Assembly: GCA_950106755.1 (NCBI GenBank)
Contig: OX467087.1
Location: 10,730,047 to 10,794,046 of the forward strand
Length of the DNA: 64,000 nt
DNA from: Climacium dendroides
Lineage: Eukaryota; Streptophyta; Bryopsida; Hypnales; Climaciaceae
Reading direction: 5' to 3'
The position numbers and the translations under genes were made by a program. Positions 1 to 12,640 of this stretch are shown here, one piece after another. The notes beneath the pieces are model-generated. The model had not been told where the DNA came from, did no database searches, and was given only the letters and a program-made list of their open reading frames with translations. Position 1 is the first letter of the stretch, and each line of letters begins with the position of its first letter.

Positions 1-364
1 ATGAATCTTATAAGTTATTTTTTGAGAAGATGCTTAGATTGCTCAAAAAAATAAGAATGTCCATAACTTTCTCACCACTAGTCCAAATACAATGAATCAA
101 ATCTTCAAATGTATACAAAAATATAAAATTTTAGGAAAAATATTTAGACTTTTTGTGATTTTTTTGTGCTACCTATTGACCTCCATTTTTGTTTTGTAGT
201 GCCATAACTTTTTCTCCCAGACATCAATTGAAATAAAAATTATATATTTACAAAGCTCTCACAAAACTACACATCTTCAAAAAGTTTCAAAAACATTTGA
301 GACTTTAGGTACCTATCCAGACCCAAATTGTCTCAGAAGGAGACAAATGATTCTTTAGGGGTTA
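1..364 (+). repeat. Left-truncated TIR-type repeat end
   Basis: AT-rich non-coding sequence running in from the left edge. It ends at 353-364 in CTTTAGGGGTTA, which resembles the right terminus of the TTAA-flanked family seen complete at 24040-24982 and 34998-35876. The left end is outside the window, so family membership rests on the terminus and general composition only. Confidence 0.35.
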
Positions 365-3300
365 GTGACCTCTGTTATAGTTGGATTGCCCATCTCACAT
401 CACATTAATATTCCCAAAGGAAATAAAAAATGTCCAACAAATTGGTAATTCAACCAATAGCATATATTCTTGTTTAATTACACATGGGTTCAAATCTTTT
501 TTAACTAGTACTAGTGTGTTGTTGCCACAACCAAAAAATAAATAAAAATAATTTACTAATTTTTTTATAGAAAAAATAATTCAAAAATCCATAACTTTTT
601 CACTATAGGTTTAAGTACCACAAAATCAAGCCCCTGCATCCCTCCTTGCCGAGGGCTTTTTGATGGTACTAAGCACATGATTAGAGGACGCATGATCCAG
701 GAGATCTCAACGTAACAAGCAAAACAAACAAACAAACAAATTTAAGGTATGAATAATTCACCCAAGTACTAACACAATTTAATTGCAAATAGATTCAATC
801 CTTTTTAGGAAGCATTTTGCCAAAGTGATAAAATTTACTTTTAGAAATGATAATTTTGGAATAGATCTTATTTTTTTATCACCAAAAACTTCATTCATTT
901 GACTTTTTTAAAATCTAATTTTAAGTGTTTTCATCCATTTTCAAGGATATATCATCCAATTCAATTCCTTTCATTTAGAAGAAAATACCATTGATTACTA
1001 CTTTGGGATATATTTAGAAATTTGTAAAAACGTCTTTGAATGAATCACAGATACTACAAATCAATCAATTCACAATTTTGGCACCTCTTTGTCAAATGTG
1101 AACCTCATGTATACTAATAACAATATTATTCAATGTTATTTATCCTATTATTAAACTCATTCTAATTGTCATTTAATTGACAAATAGTGTTGATGTTCAA
1201 TGTTGGTAACATTAGTGGTATTCTTATCACATAGTACATTACATATCAACATGAGCTCTATTAAAATTACAATAGTTAACAAATAATGTTCATGTTGACA
1301 TTTAGTGATGATGTGAGCATCCCCAAAGTAGAGATGGGAATAGGTATACTACCTAGGTTTTGAAGTGGAGATAGAAAGACCTCATTCCATTCTAGCAACT
1401 TTTGAAAAAAAATTGATTCAATGCATAGTCAACAATCCAAATCTGAAATGAAATTTTTCACATTATAAAAAGAAAGCTAAGAAATGATTCTACATTAACA
1501 AAAGACTTTTTAAGACAAAACTTAAAGGAACTTTCAATCAAGCATATATAACAAAGCTTGAAAAGGTCTAAGTAACATGACTTTTACTACGGTGAGCCAA
1601 TGTGGGTAGGTTAGGACAATGCTAGTTGCATTGGGTTTTGTTTTTTAACCCCTAAAGTCTTGTTGTCCCTTAATCCCTGAGCGCCGAGACTGTATTTGCT
1701 AAAATTCAGACCTTTCTCAATTCATTCCAATCAAACTATCATGTAAAATGAGATCCACATAAATTGATTGTACCGATTGAGAGTAGAGATAGAGTCAGAG
1801 CTATAGGAAAAAGGACACGTCCTTCTACCGTATCGTTAAAAAAATTATAATGGTCAAACAAGGAGATTTTGGAGTTTTGAGAGGCCATATTTGAGGCACT
1901 GGGGCACTCATGGGTTAAAGGGACAAAATGGATTTCAAGTAGGTTTCTATGATCTTGATTTTTATTGAAACTTTGTGAAATTCTCATAAGATAGAAAAAC
2001 TTATTAACTTTCTAGAAATCAATCAATGCCCAGTAGCAAAGTCATGCCATAAAAACCTCAAAACAAGGAGATTAGGCAACAAATAAATCCACAAAAAATT
2101 GAAATAAATTTTTTTGTTTTGTTTTCTTGTAGATTATATTTTTGTCTAAATAGAAAGTTTTGATTCATTCCATTTGGATTAGTGATGTTTGAGTTATTTG
2201 GAGCTTCTTGTTTTGTGGGTAATCAAGACAAACTATAGAAAGAATTTTCTTTTACTTTGAATGCTAATATCTTTCAATCTATATGGTCAAAAACCAAAAA
2301 AAATTTACCACCCAATTTAAGACAAGTGTAGAACAAGATCTTATACTTAAATTCTTCTTAAATTCTTTTAATTTCATAGGTGAATATAGCAAAAATAGTA
2401 GTTTCGAGTGATTTTGATAGAAAAATTGCCTTGGGCATTATACAATTAGTATACTTTTTCCAGATGCATCTAGAGCATTGTCCCCCATTGGTGTCAAACC
2501 TAGGCAGCCTAGATTTGGATGTAGCTAGCCACCAATATATGTTCTATCGTGGACCTACATCACAAAGTTCAAACCCAATGGATTGTTAATGATTACTCAG
2601 GTGGTGCACTTAGTTCTACTACAACAAATCACGTGCGAATAAGTGGTTTCTAATAAACTATAATTTTAACTTCAAATTTTGAGCATTGTCTACTAATGAC
2701 TATAGGATTCTATCCCCAAAATTTCAAACTCAAATAAAATATGGAATTGAATGATTTCTAGAAGAGGTTAAAAATGCACTAAAATGGCATGTTTTTTTTA
2801 ACTCAAATATTTTTAGAGAACACATTTAGATGACCATTGCATCAATATTCAACTCAAAACAAGCTTTCAATAGAAAGTTATTTTTAGAAAAAATTTGTTC
2901 ATTTTTTAGACAATTTTTTCTTATATAATATAGGGGTGTGAAAGTTATTTTTCAATTCTACAGTGTATCTTTTTACTTCAAAAATTTATAATTAATTATT
3001 ATTAACAAATAAAATATCAATAATCAAAACATAAACTTTCAAAGTAGAAAAATTTATTTATATTTTTTCATTTAATTTTATTTAAAATTAAAAAAGTATA
3101 TGGAGGGTCCAAAGTTTTGTTTGCACGTAATTTTTAATGGACACTCTAAGTAACCCCCCTAAGAATGATTATTGTGTGGTTACTATTTTTTCATGGGTGC
3201 GCACATTAATTTATAATTTATTGCATTCTAATGATGCACACGACTTCTGCAAAGAATTTGCACTACTTTGTAATTGGTGTTAACTATGTGACTTCTATAC

Positions 3301-3846
3301 ATTAATCACAAGTGTGCAAAAGATACTAATTATACACGAAAATTTATTATTTTTGTCGTGCATTTTATATGTATTAAAGTACATGGACAATCCATGACAA
3401 TAATGTCATTGCTATTTATATTGCAATAATGCTTATTAAATGGTATCAATGTTCCAAAAAACTTTGTCAATGTTAAATTGTTGATAACCATTCTAATTAA
3501 CAATAATTTTTTCTCAACTAAATTTCTTGAATTTTGTTCATCAACATCTAATTAGTATACATTCTAATGACTTTCAAATTTTAGCTTCATCTACATTCAT
3601 CAATAGGCTACAAAGAAACTTGATGGTATAGTAAATGAATCAAAATTTAGCTTGAGTTGAATCTATCAATAGGCCACCAAGAAACTTGATGATATAATGA
3701 AAAATTCACTGCAAAGGCACTGGGTGAAAATGAAGGGTGGAGAGGTCCTTTTATACTGAAATTTATTCAATGAACACTCAAACAATATGGGATAACTTGA
3801 AGATGAGAGCTTGACCGGCACTCATTGTCAATTTGATGAAAACTTA
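365..3846. other. Intergenic, AT-rich, no gene seen
   Basis: No reading frame here looks protein-coding. There is a short (AAAC)n tract at 721-740. The stretch around 2090-2400 resembles the interior of the TTAA-flanked repeat family in a decayed form. I see nothing else supportable. Confidence 0.6.
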
Positions 3847-4213
3847 GGAACTTTGTTCAAAGTAGAGATTCAGACCTTAGTTTGGCATAGTATAATACCT
3901 TTTAAAAAAACATTAAACTAAAAAAGTTGTCAAATTAAGTTAACTTTTACCTCCCAAAATCTATTTGTGATTTTAAGACTTTTGTCAAAATTTATGGACA
4001 AAAACCAAAGAGGATGTTTGAAAATGTCAAATAAAATGTTCCTTGCTAACTCTCTTTGATTTTTGTCCATAACTTTTGACAAGAATCTTAAAATCACAAA
4101 CAATTTTTTGGAGGTAAAATTTACCTTAATTTGACACCTTTTCCTCATTTAAAGTTATTTGAAATAAATTATTCTACTATACCTAAATGAGGTCTAAATT
4201 TCTACTTTGAACA
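3847..4213. repeat. Foldback element (about 160-bp arms)
   Basis: The sequence from about 3847 to 4014 is matched, with mismatches and small gaps, by the reverse complement of about 4050-4213. This leaves a loop of roughly 35 nt. The outer ends share CTACTTTGAAC and its complement. The right half resembles sequence at about 11330-11530, inside the loop of the large foldback, so this is a repeat family. It could be a foldback MITE; transcribed, it would give a long imperfect hairpin. Confidence 0.6.
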
Positions 4214-5470
4214 CAATTCTTGCTTTTTAATTGACTTAATATTGAAATTGTGAAAGATAAAAAATTTAATGTTAGTGCAATAACTATGCATAGACATGAT
4301 GTTGTGTGATTATTGCACTAACTTTGTATGTCTTAAATAAGCACTAATGATGCACAAAGTAAGATGCCCATCGCTAAACCATTGAAGTCGTATATTTCTA
4401 ATCATGCATAGCTATCATGCAACTTCAATGATTACTACTGACATTTCATGATAGGGAAACTTTGTAATGTAGTGTTGTGAGGTTTGTTGCCTATCTAGAA
4501 AAACATGGGGCTCATGGTTGTGGTAAATGTTTGTTATAGGAAAAGAAATGCAAAAAGACTCAAAAATATCTTAATGTAACACTTATCTAATCCATAGAAT
4601 CTAAAAGAGCCTAGTTCCTCAACAAATAAGAAATAGTGCTTCTGTTTTAGCAAATTTCCCTCACCTACAATCCAAACCTTAGAAGCCAACTCTTAAAACT
4701 TGTAAGATGCAATAGTACTTGAATCCCTCTCAAATTTGTCTATTGCACCTCTCAAGCTCTAAAGTTTTATCCTCCTAAGAATACAAAAGTAAAAGCAATC
4801 CACAACACAACTACAATATTCTATAAAAAAACATATTTTAAAAAAATGATCTCAAACTAAAGCACTCAAAACCAAGACCTAAGGTAAGATGATCCTCCAA
4901 AACAAAACCAAGAAAGTTTCAAAGCTACAAACAATATGAGGCAAATGTCCAACCAAAACCTAGCCACCAAATGAAATTAGCCACCTCAAGAGTCTAATTA
5001 CCCAAAGACCCTACCTCCAAAATGAAACTAACCATCCACTAAGCCTAACCACCTCTCAACTTGGAATCAATGTGGATATAGTAAGATGCCTAACTTTTAA
5101 CTAGTAGACGATCCACATTACAACACTGGCCAAGGACAAAAGAGCCTAGTCATGCCAAAATTCTCTCTCTAAATAGTAAGATAGCTTCCCCACCATGCTT
5201 GTTGATTGTTGCTTGATCTTGTCGGTTTGTTGATTTATGGGCCACAATATTTCATTTTTTACATGTTACAATCAATTGGCATATTGATTTGTTTGTCAGT
5301 TTATTAAGTCATTAAAGCATGAGATAATTTTTTTTAAAGATTTAGATGCCTAGGATATTTCAAGGGATAAAAGGAGTCCAAAAGGTGCATGGCTCAAGCC
5401 ACCCCATTTTCCTCACCTTGTTTTGGGGGATGGGTGGCAATGTTCTAACACCTATAATGTTGTCGATATT
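4214..5470. other. Intergenic, no gene seen
   Basis: AT-rich sequence without a credible open reading frame, RNA gene or clear repeat boundary. Confidence 0.55.
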
Positions 5471-6874
5471 TAAGGTAGAGCCACCCATCACCAAACAACA
5501 TCCTATTAGCATTCAATAGTGGGCAGAAATGCACTAGAGGCATGGACTAGTTTCCAAATATGAGTTTTTGATTTCCAACCATCAATTCCTCTATTCTTTT
5601 CATGACACAATTGCTTGGTTGGAAGTGCTAAAGTGAACAAGAAGTAGTCTTTTAAATGAAAACATTTGGAATAGTCTATACACTAGACATGGATCCAGAC
5701 CAACTTTTGCCTTCCAAAATTCATTGTAATTTTAGTACAAGAAACATAATTACCAAATTTTGGCAATCCCCTCACTTCTATCTCTACACGTATGGAAATA
5801 TTTCCTTTGCCTTACTAAAGTAGTATGCTCTAAAAGCAACCATTTAAGGGCTAGTCTACCTTTTTCATAGGTTTTCATAGACAAAAACATTTTAATATCA
5901 TTTTTCAAAGAAAGAAAAATAGACATGAAATCTAACACAAATGGGTTTGTATTTTTCCAAACATTTGTGAATTACTTATAAATTTTCAAAAATTTGGAAC
6001 AAAGACACCTATGTGTGATCATAGGTCTCCCAAAATTTGTCCACTTGCAATTTGTAAAGACTGAGGTACAAAAATCAAAGACTATGATTGGCTCTTACAA
6101 TAGAATAATAATTTTTCTTGAATGCATTCAATTGCTAAAATAGTCCATTCAAGAATCATCACATCTCTATTCTCCCCCTAAAAATAGGATCCATTTGAAG
6201 GAGAGGGTTAGTTTTATAAAGCACTACCTTATATTCCACATCATGTTTATAGTTGCTTGAGGCACGCTCCGATATGGAGTCAGTGGCCAGTGGAGCTTGC
6301 CAATCATTAGTGAAATGGGTGTCCCCATTTTTTAGGAACGCCCATTTCACCAATGATCAACAAGCTCCACCAGCCCCCAACTCCATATGGAAGTCCACTC
6401 TTATTTTGTCAATTATGGGTGGTCACACCGTAATGTTAGAGTTTGTAATTAGTGTTGCAAAAACTACACAACATTATTAAGGTGGAGGTATCCATTTCCA
6501 ATCAAATACCATGTGCAACCTGTAGGGTGCTCTATTTCCCACCAAGGTTGGGTTTAATTTCCAATCAAGCCTTGGAATGCGTTTCAACTAATAAGGTCAT
6601 GAGACATGTCCCAAAGTGATGAGCATGAAAGCAAGAAATAGTGAGTAGGAAAGTAGTTTGGCTAAGATTAGATTTAGAAGTGTCTAGTGATTGTCTATGG
6701 GTCTGAAGTGCTTTTTGCCTCCCAAAATTCATAGTTCAAGCGATAAATTTCCAATTTTTTTTTGCAATCCCTGGCATTTCAGTCAATGCACCTCTGAAAA
6801 ATTTGCTTTGCCCCACAACATTCCAGACCATGTCCAAAATTGCTTATTTGATCGGTTATGGGTACCTTCACCTT
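5471..6874. mobile_element. TIR element of the TAAGGTRGARCCACCCAT family, nested
   Basis: It begins TAAGGTAGAGCCACCCAT and ends with an imperfect inverted copy (ATGGGTACCTTCACCTT). The same termini bound the elements at 28017-28694 and 45890-46332. The interior phrase around 6600 (ACATGTCCCAAAGTGATGAG) recurs in the 28-kb copy. No transposase frame is visible, so it is non-autonomous. A second degenerate unit (about 6400-6600) appears nested in it. No target-site duplication could be defined. Confidence 0.5.
6273..6387. repeat. Compact hairpin (about 52-bp arms, 10-nt loop)
   Basis: The arm 6273-6324 pairs with 6335-6387 at most positions; the shared core is GTGGAGCTTG, then ATCATT, GTGAAATGGG. 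The short loop and small number of mismatches resemble a microRNA precursor or a small MITE. It lies inside the TIR element at 5471-6874. Weak overlapping reading frames on both strands are by-products of the palindrome. Confidence 0.55.
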
Positions 6875-7395
6875 TGTAGTGTAGTTTATAATTTCTTGAT
6901 CATGGAAACCCAGGGTCGAAATGCTCACGTCTTACATGACCTACACACTGGCTGTACTGTACGGTGGCTGCCTGTCAGTGGGAAGATTAGGACTTGAAGC
7001 AACTGACACACCCTCGTAGTTCGGGAAAGGAAGCTTCCAGATTCGAAGTTTCATTCGAAGCTCCTCATGAAAAGAACACGTTCTACCCTTGCAGTGTGTT
7101 GTTAGACACGCTTGTGTCAAAGAAAAACAAAAAACCCAAAACAAGAAAAGCAGGCACGTTCTCTATACTCCAGAAAAGAAAGGGGAAAAAAAAAAAAGTG
7201 AGTGAAAAAAGAAATTCATCTCCTTTTTCAGACGCATGTTGCAAAATGCAAATTGCACATCCATAGGCAAGAGATTTCAGTTCGTGTCACACAGGAAGCT
7301 TACTGGGTTTAAATTTCTTCTCTACCTTTGGTGCAGGAGGGGTTTCTCTTTTTCGATTCAGCGGAGATTTGACGTTGCGGCGATCTGAACTCTTG
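6875..7395 (+). promoter_or_regulatory. Upstream region and probable 5' UTR exon of GER
   Basis: Base composition becomes less AT-rich here, as expected for the promoter and leader of the gene starting at 8171. A 5' UTR exon probably ends at 7395 (CTTG before GTGAGG). No unambiguous TATA box was found, and the transcription start cannot be placed from sequence alone. Confidence 0.4.
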
Positions 7396-8161
7396 GTGAG
7401 GTTCTGTTTTCTTTTCGGTCCAAGGTTTGAGATTTCGGATCTGTAGGCGGAAGAAGACTTGGGTTTGCTATCATTTGTGCAGACGCGCTTTGGTGAATTT
7501 GAGGTTCGTTTATGTGAGGTTTTGTGGCTACGGGATCCAGCGGACAGGGTTGGGGTTTTACCTACCTTGGTTGCATTGCGGTTCGCGATTTGAGTTTCTG
7601 TACATATGTAGATCTGAGATGCAGTTCATGCACTCTCTTTGCAAGAAATAGTGTTCAGTTTTGCAAGGTCGGCTGGGTTAATGAACGTCTGAATTTTTTT
7701 CTCTATGGCTTCAAGTTCATAGCTGGGTTTCAATGTTTTTTTCGAGAATACAATGCGCCTTGGTAGAAATCTGGCGTTATCTCGACTGCTTTAAAAGAAT
7801 CAATAGTCTATAATTCGTATAAGAGATTAATAAGTAGTTCATGGTTGTTGTTTCTCGAGATCTGATGTCGTTGGTGAAGCTACGTTTCCATTCCTCGTTT
7901 GGTGGATTTCGAGGGGACACCGAAGAGTGAAGGAATGTTCTTCTTCTAATGCAATCTGAACGAGCTCACTCGAATATTACACTTGAATAGATCCAGAATG
8001 CGGTTTTCTTTGTAAGATCCTCCTATGGGGTGGGTGGGGGTGGGGGTGTTCTAGGGTTTAAGGTCACTGCTGAGTAGTCTGTTTTGTTAGATAGCGTGTC
8101 ACGTTTAAGAAGCGCAATCGTTTTCTGTTTGGAGATTGAGCAAGTGTTGGTCTTTTCGCAG
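7396..8161 (+). other. Probable 5' UTR intron of GER
   Basis: A good donor (GTGAGG at 7396) and a pyrimidine-rich acceptor (TTTTCGCAG ending at 8161) bound 766 bp. The acceptor lies nine bases before the GER start codon. Leader introns directly ahead of the ATG are common in plant housekeeping genes. This is inferred from splice signals and needs transcript support. Confidence 0.5.
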
Positions 8162-8170
8162 ATCGCCATC

Positions 8171-9862
8171 ATGACAATGGACAAGGACGCCAAGATTTTT
8201 GTGGCAGGGCACCGAGGTCTTGTCGGCGCTGCCATTGTGCGTGCCCTGAACAAGGAAGGGTACAACAAATTGGTTTTGAAAACGCACAAGGAGTTGGATC
8301 TCACCCGCCAAGCAGCCGTGGAAGAGTTTTTCAACTCCGAGAAGCCTGATTACGTGATCTTGGCAGCGGCCAAAGTGGGCGGCATCCACGCCAACAGCAC
8401 GTACCCGGCGGAGTTCATCGGCGTGAATCTGCAGATCCAGACGAACGTTATTGACGCTGCGTACAAGTCGGGTGTGAAGAAGCTCCTGTTCCTGGGGTCG
8501 TCCTGCATTTACCCCAAATTTGCGGAAATCCCCATTGTGGAGGAGTCGCTGCTGACAGGGCCTCTGGAGCCTACTAACGAGTGGTACGCGGTGGCGAAGA
8601 TTGCTGGAATCAAGATGTGCCAGGTTGGTTTCTCGTTGCAAAACCCTATGTGAGGGCTATGGTCATGGTCACCCTCCGATGTGATTTTTGATGTCTGATT
8701 TGGAAGCAGGAAATATAGCAAACATGCCATTGCTGCACATCTCGAGTTTTAAATGACTTTAGCAAATTCGAAAGTGTGTTAAATGATTAAAACTTCTCAA
8801 CGATGGAGTCTAAACCTTCCACAAGAAACATGGTTCACGCAGTATATGATTTATGATGCATTTCGTGATGAAAATCCAAAGTTTCACTAAAAGCAAGTGC
8901 TTTCCCGTCACCTCACATAGTTGAATAAATGGCACAATGGCCATTTGGGGGATTTGGTAGTGACATTATTTGAGTGTGCAAGTGACCACTCTGGATTATC
9001 GTAGAAGCTACAATTGAGTGACATACTTTTGGTTGTAAAAATGTCACGAAATCTGGGCGTTTTAGGTGAGTAAGATGGCAATTAAGGACTCATGTTTTGT
9101 TAATTAAATAGTGAACTAGTGGTACTTCTGAGCTTTAGTGCAAATGTGCCTAAAAGAGCAAGAAGTTTGTGAGACAGTAAAGTTTCTTGCTAATCTATCA
9201 AATGTGCACAAGAAGGAAACCAATTTTACTAGTAAGATCGGAAATTCGTTGCGACCATTTTGCGTGTTTGGTGTGTGGTTAGTGCGTGGAGGAGGTGTAA
9301 TGTGTGATGAATGGTATGTCTACCTTACGTTGTGAATCTCACTCATGGTTTCTCGGTGGTTGGGATGTACTTGCAGGCATACAGACTCCAGTACAAGTTC
9401 GATGCTATTTCTGGCATGCCGACCAATTTGTATGGCCCTCACGACAACTTCCACCCTGACAATTCGCACGTTCTGCCCGCCCTGATCCGGCGCTTCCACG
9501 AGGCCAAGGTGAACGGAGCCAAGGAAGTGGTGGTGTGGGGAACCGGCTCCCCGTTCCGTGAGTTTCTGCACGTGGATGACTTGGCCTCTGCAGCGGTGTT
9601 TCTGATGCAAAACTACTCCGAGCATGAGCATGTCAACATGGGAAGTGGCTCCGAGGTCTCCATCAAGGAGCTTGCTGAAATGGTGAAGCAGGTCGTTGGA
9701 TACGAAGGGCAGCTGACATGGGACACTTCCAAACCCGATGGAACTCCCCGGAAGCTGATCTCCAGCGACAGGCTTGCTAACCTAGGATGGAGCCCCAAAA
9801 TTCAACTCCGTGAAGGGCTTGTGGAGACCTATAAATGGTACTGTGAAAACTACAACGTTTAG
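8171..9862 (+). CDS. GER1: GDP-L-fucose synthase (GDP-4-keto-6-deoxymannose epimerase/reductase)
   Basis: It converts GDP-4-keto-6-deoxy-D-mannose to GDP-L-fucose with NADPH. This is the last step of cytosolic GDP-fucose synthesis, which feeds cell-wall and glycoprotein fucosylation. The coding exons are 8171-8623 and 9377-9862, joined in phase 0 (GT at 8624, AG at 9375-9376), giving 312 residues, the usual plant length. Residues 13-19 (GHRGLVG) form the NADP-binding Rossmann loop of the extended SDR family. Ser110/Ser111 (GSSCIYP) and Tyr139-x3-Lys143 (YAVAK) are the catalytic residues. Exon 2 holds the family stretches [16 protein letters not shown] and [15 protein letters not shown]. The ATG at 8171 was chosen because the frame upstream is leader or intron; Met at 8177 is an alternative. 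Codon use is GC-richer than the flanks. The gene appears intact. Confidence 0.97.
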
Positions 9863-10752
9863 GTTAGTACATTTTTTTCTTATTCTTTTGTGCACCTATC
9901 CCTTTAAATTTGTCTGCATATGGTGTGCCATGTGAAGTAGTGGGTAGTAATCTAGTTACTGAGGTGGCCTTTTCAGTGAGAATGTGACATTTCCATGCAA
10001 GTTCTTTCATGAAAGTGAGCATTTGATAACTCATTCCAAGTTTGTGAATGTGACGTCTTACTGTTTGAGCCCTTCTCATATTCTTTGAGGCACCTGTCTT
10101 GTAATTTTACCTGCATATGAGGGACCAGGTTGCGCCATTTAAAGTAGTAGAAACCAGTGCTGGGTGTCGGTCATGTTTGCAACATACCAGCTGGGTACTG
10201 GATATCATTGAGAAAGAGGGTACTGAGATTGGAAATTATATGAACAGATAAAAACTGGTATCAATATGAATATGAATTCCATGTTTCCACCAACGTACTG
10301 GTACGAGATGGACCTCTAGGATAGGCATTACAGTCTGTTATGCACAATGACTAAATAAAATAAAAGATTTAAGGGCTAATAAAATATTTAAGAGCTAATT
10401 CTTGGGACATTGATTGCAAAGTTGTAATTGTCTATTTCCGGTGCCATGAAATGAGAAAAACAGTGGACTTGGTCACTTTCAAGTAGTGGTTCTAAATGCA
10501 AATGCTAACGTCATGTAAGATAGCATGCTGCCAGGATCCAACCATTCCACCTTAACATTCCATACGAATCTGCTGGTGGTGGTCAGGTACAATGGGCCCA
10601 AGCATTCGCAATGCCATTCTGCAGTAACTTACCTGAACCTAGCTTGAATCCGTATCAGCAATTTCATGAATTTCAAATTGATATCTTTACACATTTTCAA
10701 CACCCCCAAGCTTAGCCATTTTGTGGTGCAGAAACAACAAATCTCGAAGCTT
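9863..10752. other. GER 3' flank and intergenic DNA
   Basis: No coding sequence seen. An AATAAA-like cluster near 10355 could serve polyadenylation, but it lies far from the stop codon and is only one of several AT-rich candidates. Confidence 0.4.
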
Positions 10753-12008
10753 AAGGGCCTTTCGCACTTGCTGTTAAGGGAGTTTTAATTATTGCAAATA
10801 GAGGGGGTCCCGGTGAATTCACCTGTGATTGTCTCGCCCCATGGATGGACAGGCAACGAGGACCTCTGGCCCCTCTGACTGTTACCTGGGGTCTGTCATT
10901 TTTTTGTTGAATCAGACCTGGGTACAGCAGCCCATTCTTTAAGTTTTCTTTGCTTCCACACAAAAGCCGGAAAAAAAAGAACCTTCTCTTGTGTAAACAA
11001 CATTGAAAAGTTGAAAGTGCTAACTCACCAATTTCTATAGACAAGTAAAGCAAACTTCACTAAAATCAAGAGAAATTGATGGACAAGTACCTTCAACTTA
11101 ACTTGTGGTCAAATGAGAATGGGAAGCTCTTTACATTCACAAGGGTGGTAGGAAGTAGAGCAACCCATGTGGGATATCTAAAGTAGGAGGAGGAAGAGCT
11201 CCACCGCTCATAGTTTGAAATGTAAAAATCTAAACTTTTATAATTAAGAAAAAAAAAATTTGTAAATGATTATGCTTTAAAGACAACAAGTCCATATGTA
11301 AGTTTAAATGCCTTAATTTATGACCATTTTGACTAGGTACTTGAAAATGTCAATGAAGTTTCCTTTTCCAATCCCTCTCTAAAATTTGTTCATAAGTTTT
11401 GATTGGAGTAACTAAATCTCAAACGGATTTTTGGAGATGAAAGATGTATTGATTTTCCAACTTTTCTTTGTTCAAAGTTCTTAAAAATAAGATGTTTTAC
11501 TATGCCTAAATGGGGTCTGAAATCCACAATTCGTACTTTAGACTTAACTATGAGCGGTGGAACTCTTCCTCCTCCTAATTTAGATATCCCACATGGGTTG
11601 CTCTACTTCCTACCACCCTTGTGAATGTAAAGAGCTTCCCATTCTCATTTGACCACAAGTTAAGTTGAAGGTACTTGTCCATTAATTTCTCTTGATTTTA
11701 GTGAAGTTTGCTTTACTTGTCTATAGAAATTGGTGAGTTAGCACTTTCAACTTTTCAATGTTGTTTACACAAGAGAAGGTTCTTTTTTTTCCGGCTTTTG
11801 TGTGGAAGCAAAGAAAACTTAAAGAATGGGCTGCTGTACCCAGGTCTGATTCAACAAAAAAATGACAGACCCCAGGTAACAGTCAGAGGGACCAGAAGTC
11901 CTCGTTGCCTGTCCATCCATGGGGCGAGGCAATTGCAGGTGAATTCACCGGGACCCCCTCTATTTGCAATAATTAAAACTCCCTTAACAGCAAGTGCGAA
12001 AGGCCCTT
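10753..12008. repeat. Large foldback: two 463-bp arms around a 330-bp loop
   Basis: Arm 10753-11215 is the near-exact reverse complement of 11546-12008. Both arms are 463 bp with no net indels and only a handful of substitutions noticed by eye. The outer ends read AAGGGCCTTTCGCACTTG; the inner ends read CCACCGCTCATAGTT. The loop (11216-11545) resembles half of the foldback at 3847-4213. Two frames of about 100 codons, one per arm on opposite strands, translate almost identically only because of the symmetry; they match nothing I recognise. No transposase is present. A transcript across it would form a long, nearly perfect double-stranded RNA. Confidence 0.92.
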
Positions 12009-12640
12009 TATGTCACTAAAATGTCACTCACCAGTATGTGAGCTCAACAATACCCACCACGAATGTTCAAGTAACGTATTTTATTAACTTTGAAACGAGG
12101 GGAGGAGGCTTTGCATTGACAGAAGTTCTCTTGAGGAAGCTTCAGTAGCTACTTTATTCAATTGCAAGCCAATGCTACAGAAACTACTTGTTAGTAATAA
12201 GTCAATGGTTCATGCTTTACATGTCCAGAAAGGATGATTAACTTAGAGCAACAAAGTTGAAATGGGCTATGAGCTTTCGGTAATAATTTCAAACCTTGAC
12301 TTATGTAACCGGTAGCAATTTTGGCACTTTGGTACGTCTTTCCTTTATCTTTGGCAACATTTGAGGTTATAGAAGGGCATGGAGTTTTGTCCCTTTGAGT
12401 TGTACGATCAGATCAAACTTGGATTTGAAATTTTTTCTAATATGGGCAAATATGAAGCTTGTTCAAATGACCAATTAATGATGAACTTTTGCCTCTTTAA
12501 GACAACAAGTAATCTCAAATCTATTGTATAAAAATTCTATCAAATTTTTCAATGTAAAAAATGAATGTTCAAATTGTGATTCAAAAATTTATCAAGATTC
12601 CATAAGAACTAGGGCCCTAGTTCAAGGGCCCTTGTGTTCA
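12009..12640. other. Intergenic, no gene seen
   Basis: Non-coding sequence right of the large foldback. No feature is supportable. Confidence 0.5.

Noticed and set aside
8105..8641. 178-codon antisense frame across GER exon 1
   Set aside because: Shadow of the GC-rich coding exon on the opposite strand.
9320..9631. 103-codon antisense frame across GER exon 2
   Set aside because: Shadow of the true coding exon.
10751..12019. Two near-identical frames of 100 and 103 codons on opposite strands
   Set aside because: They are the two arms of the foldback; the similarity is a consequence of the inverted repeat, and no domain is recognisable.
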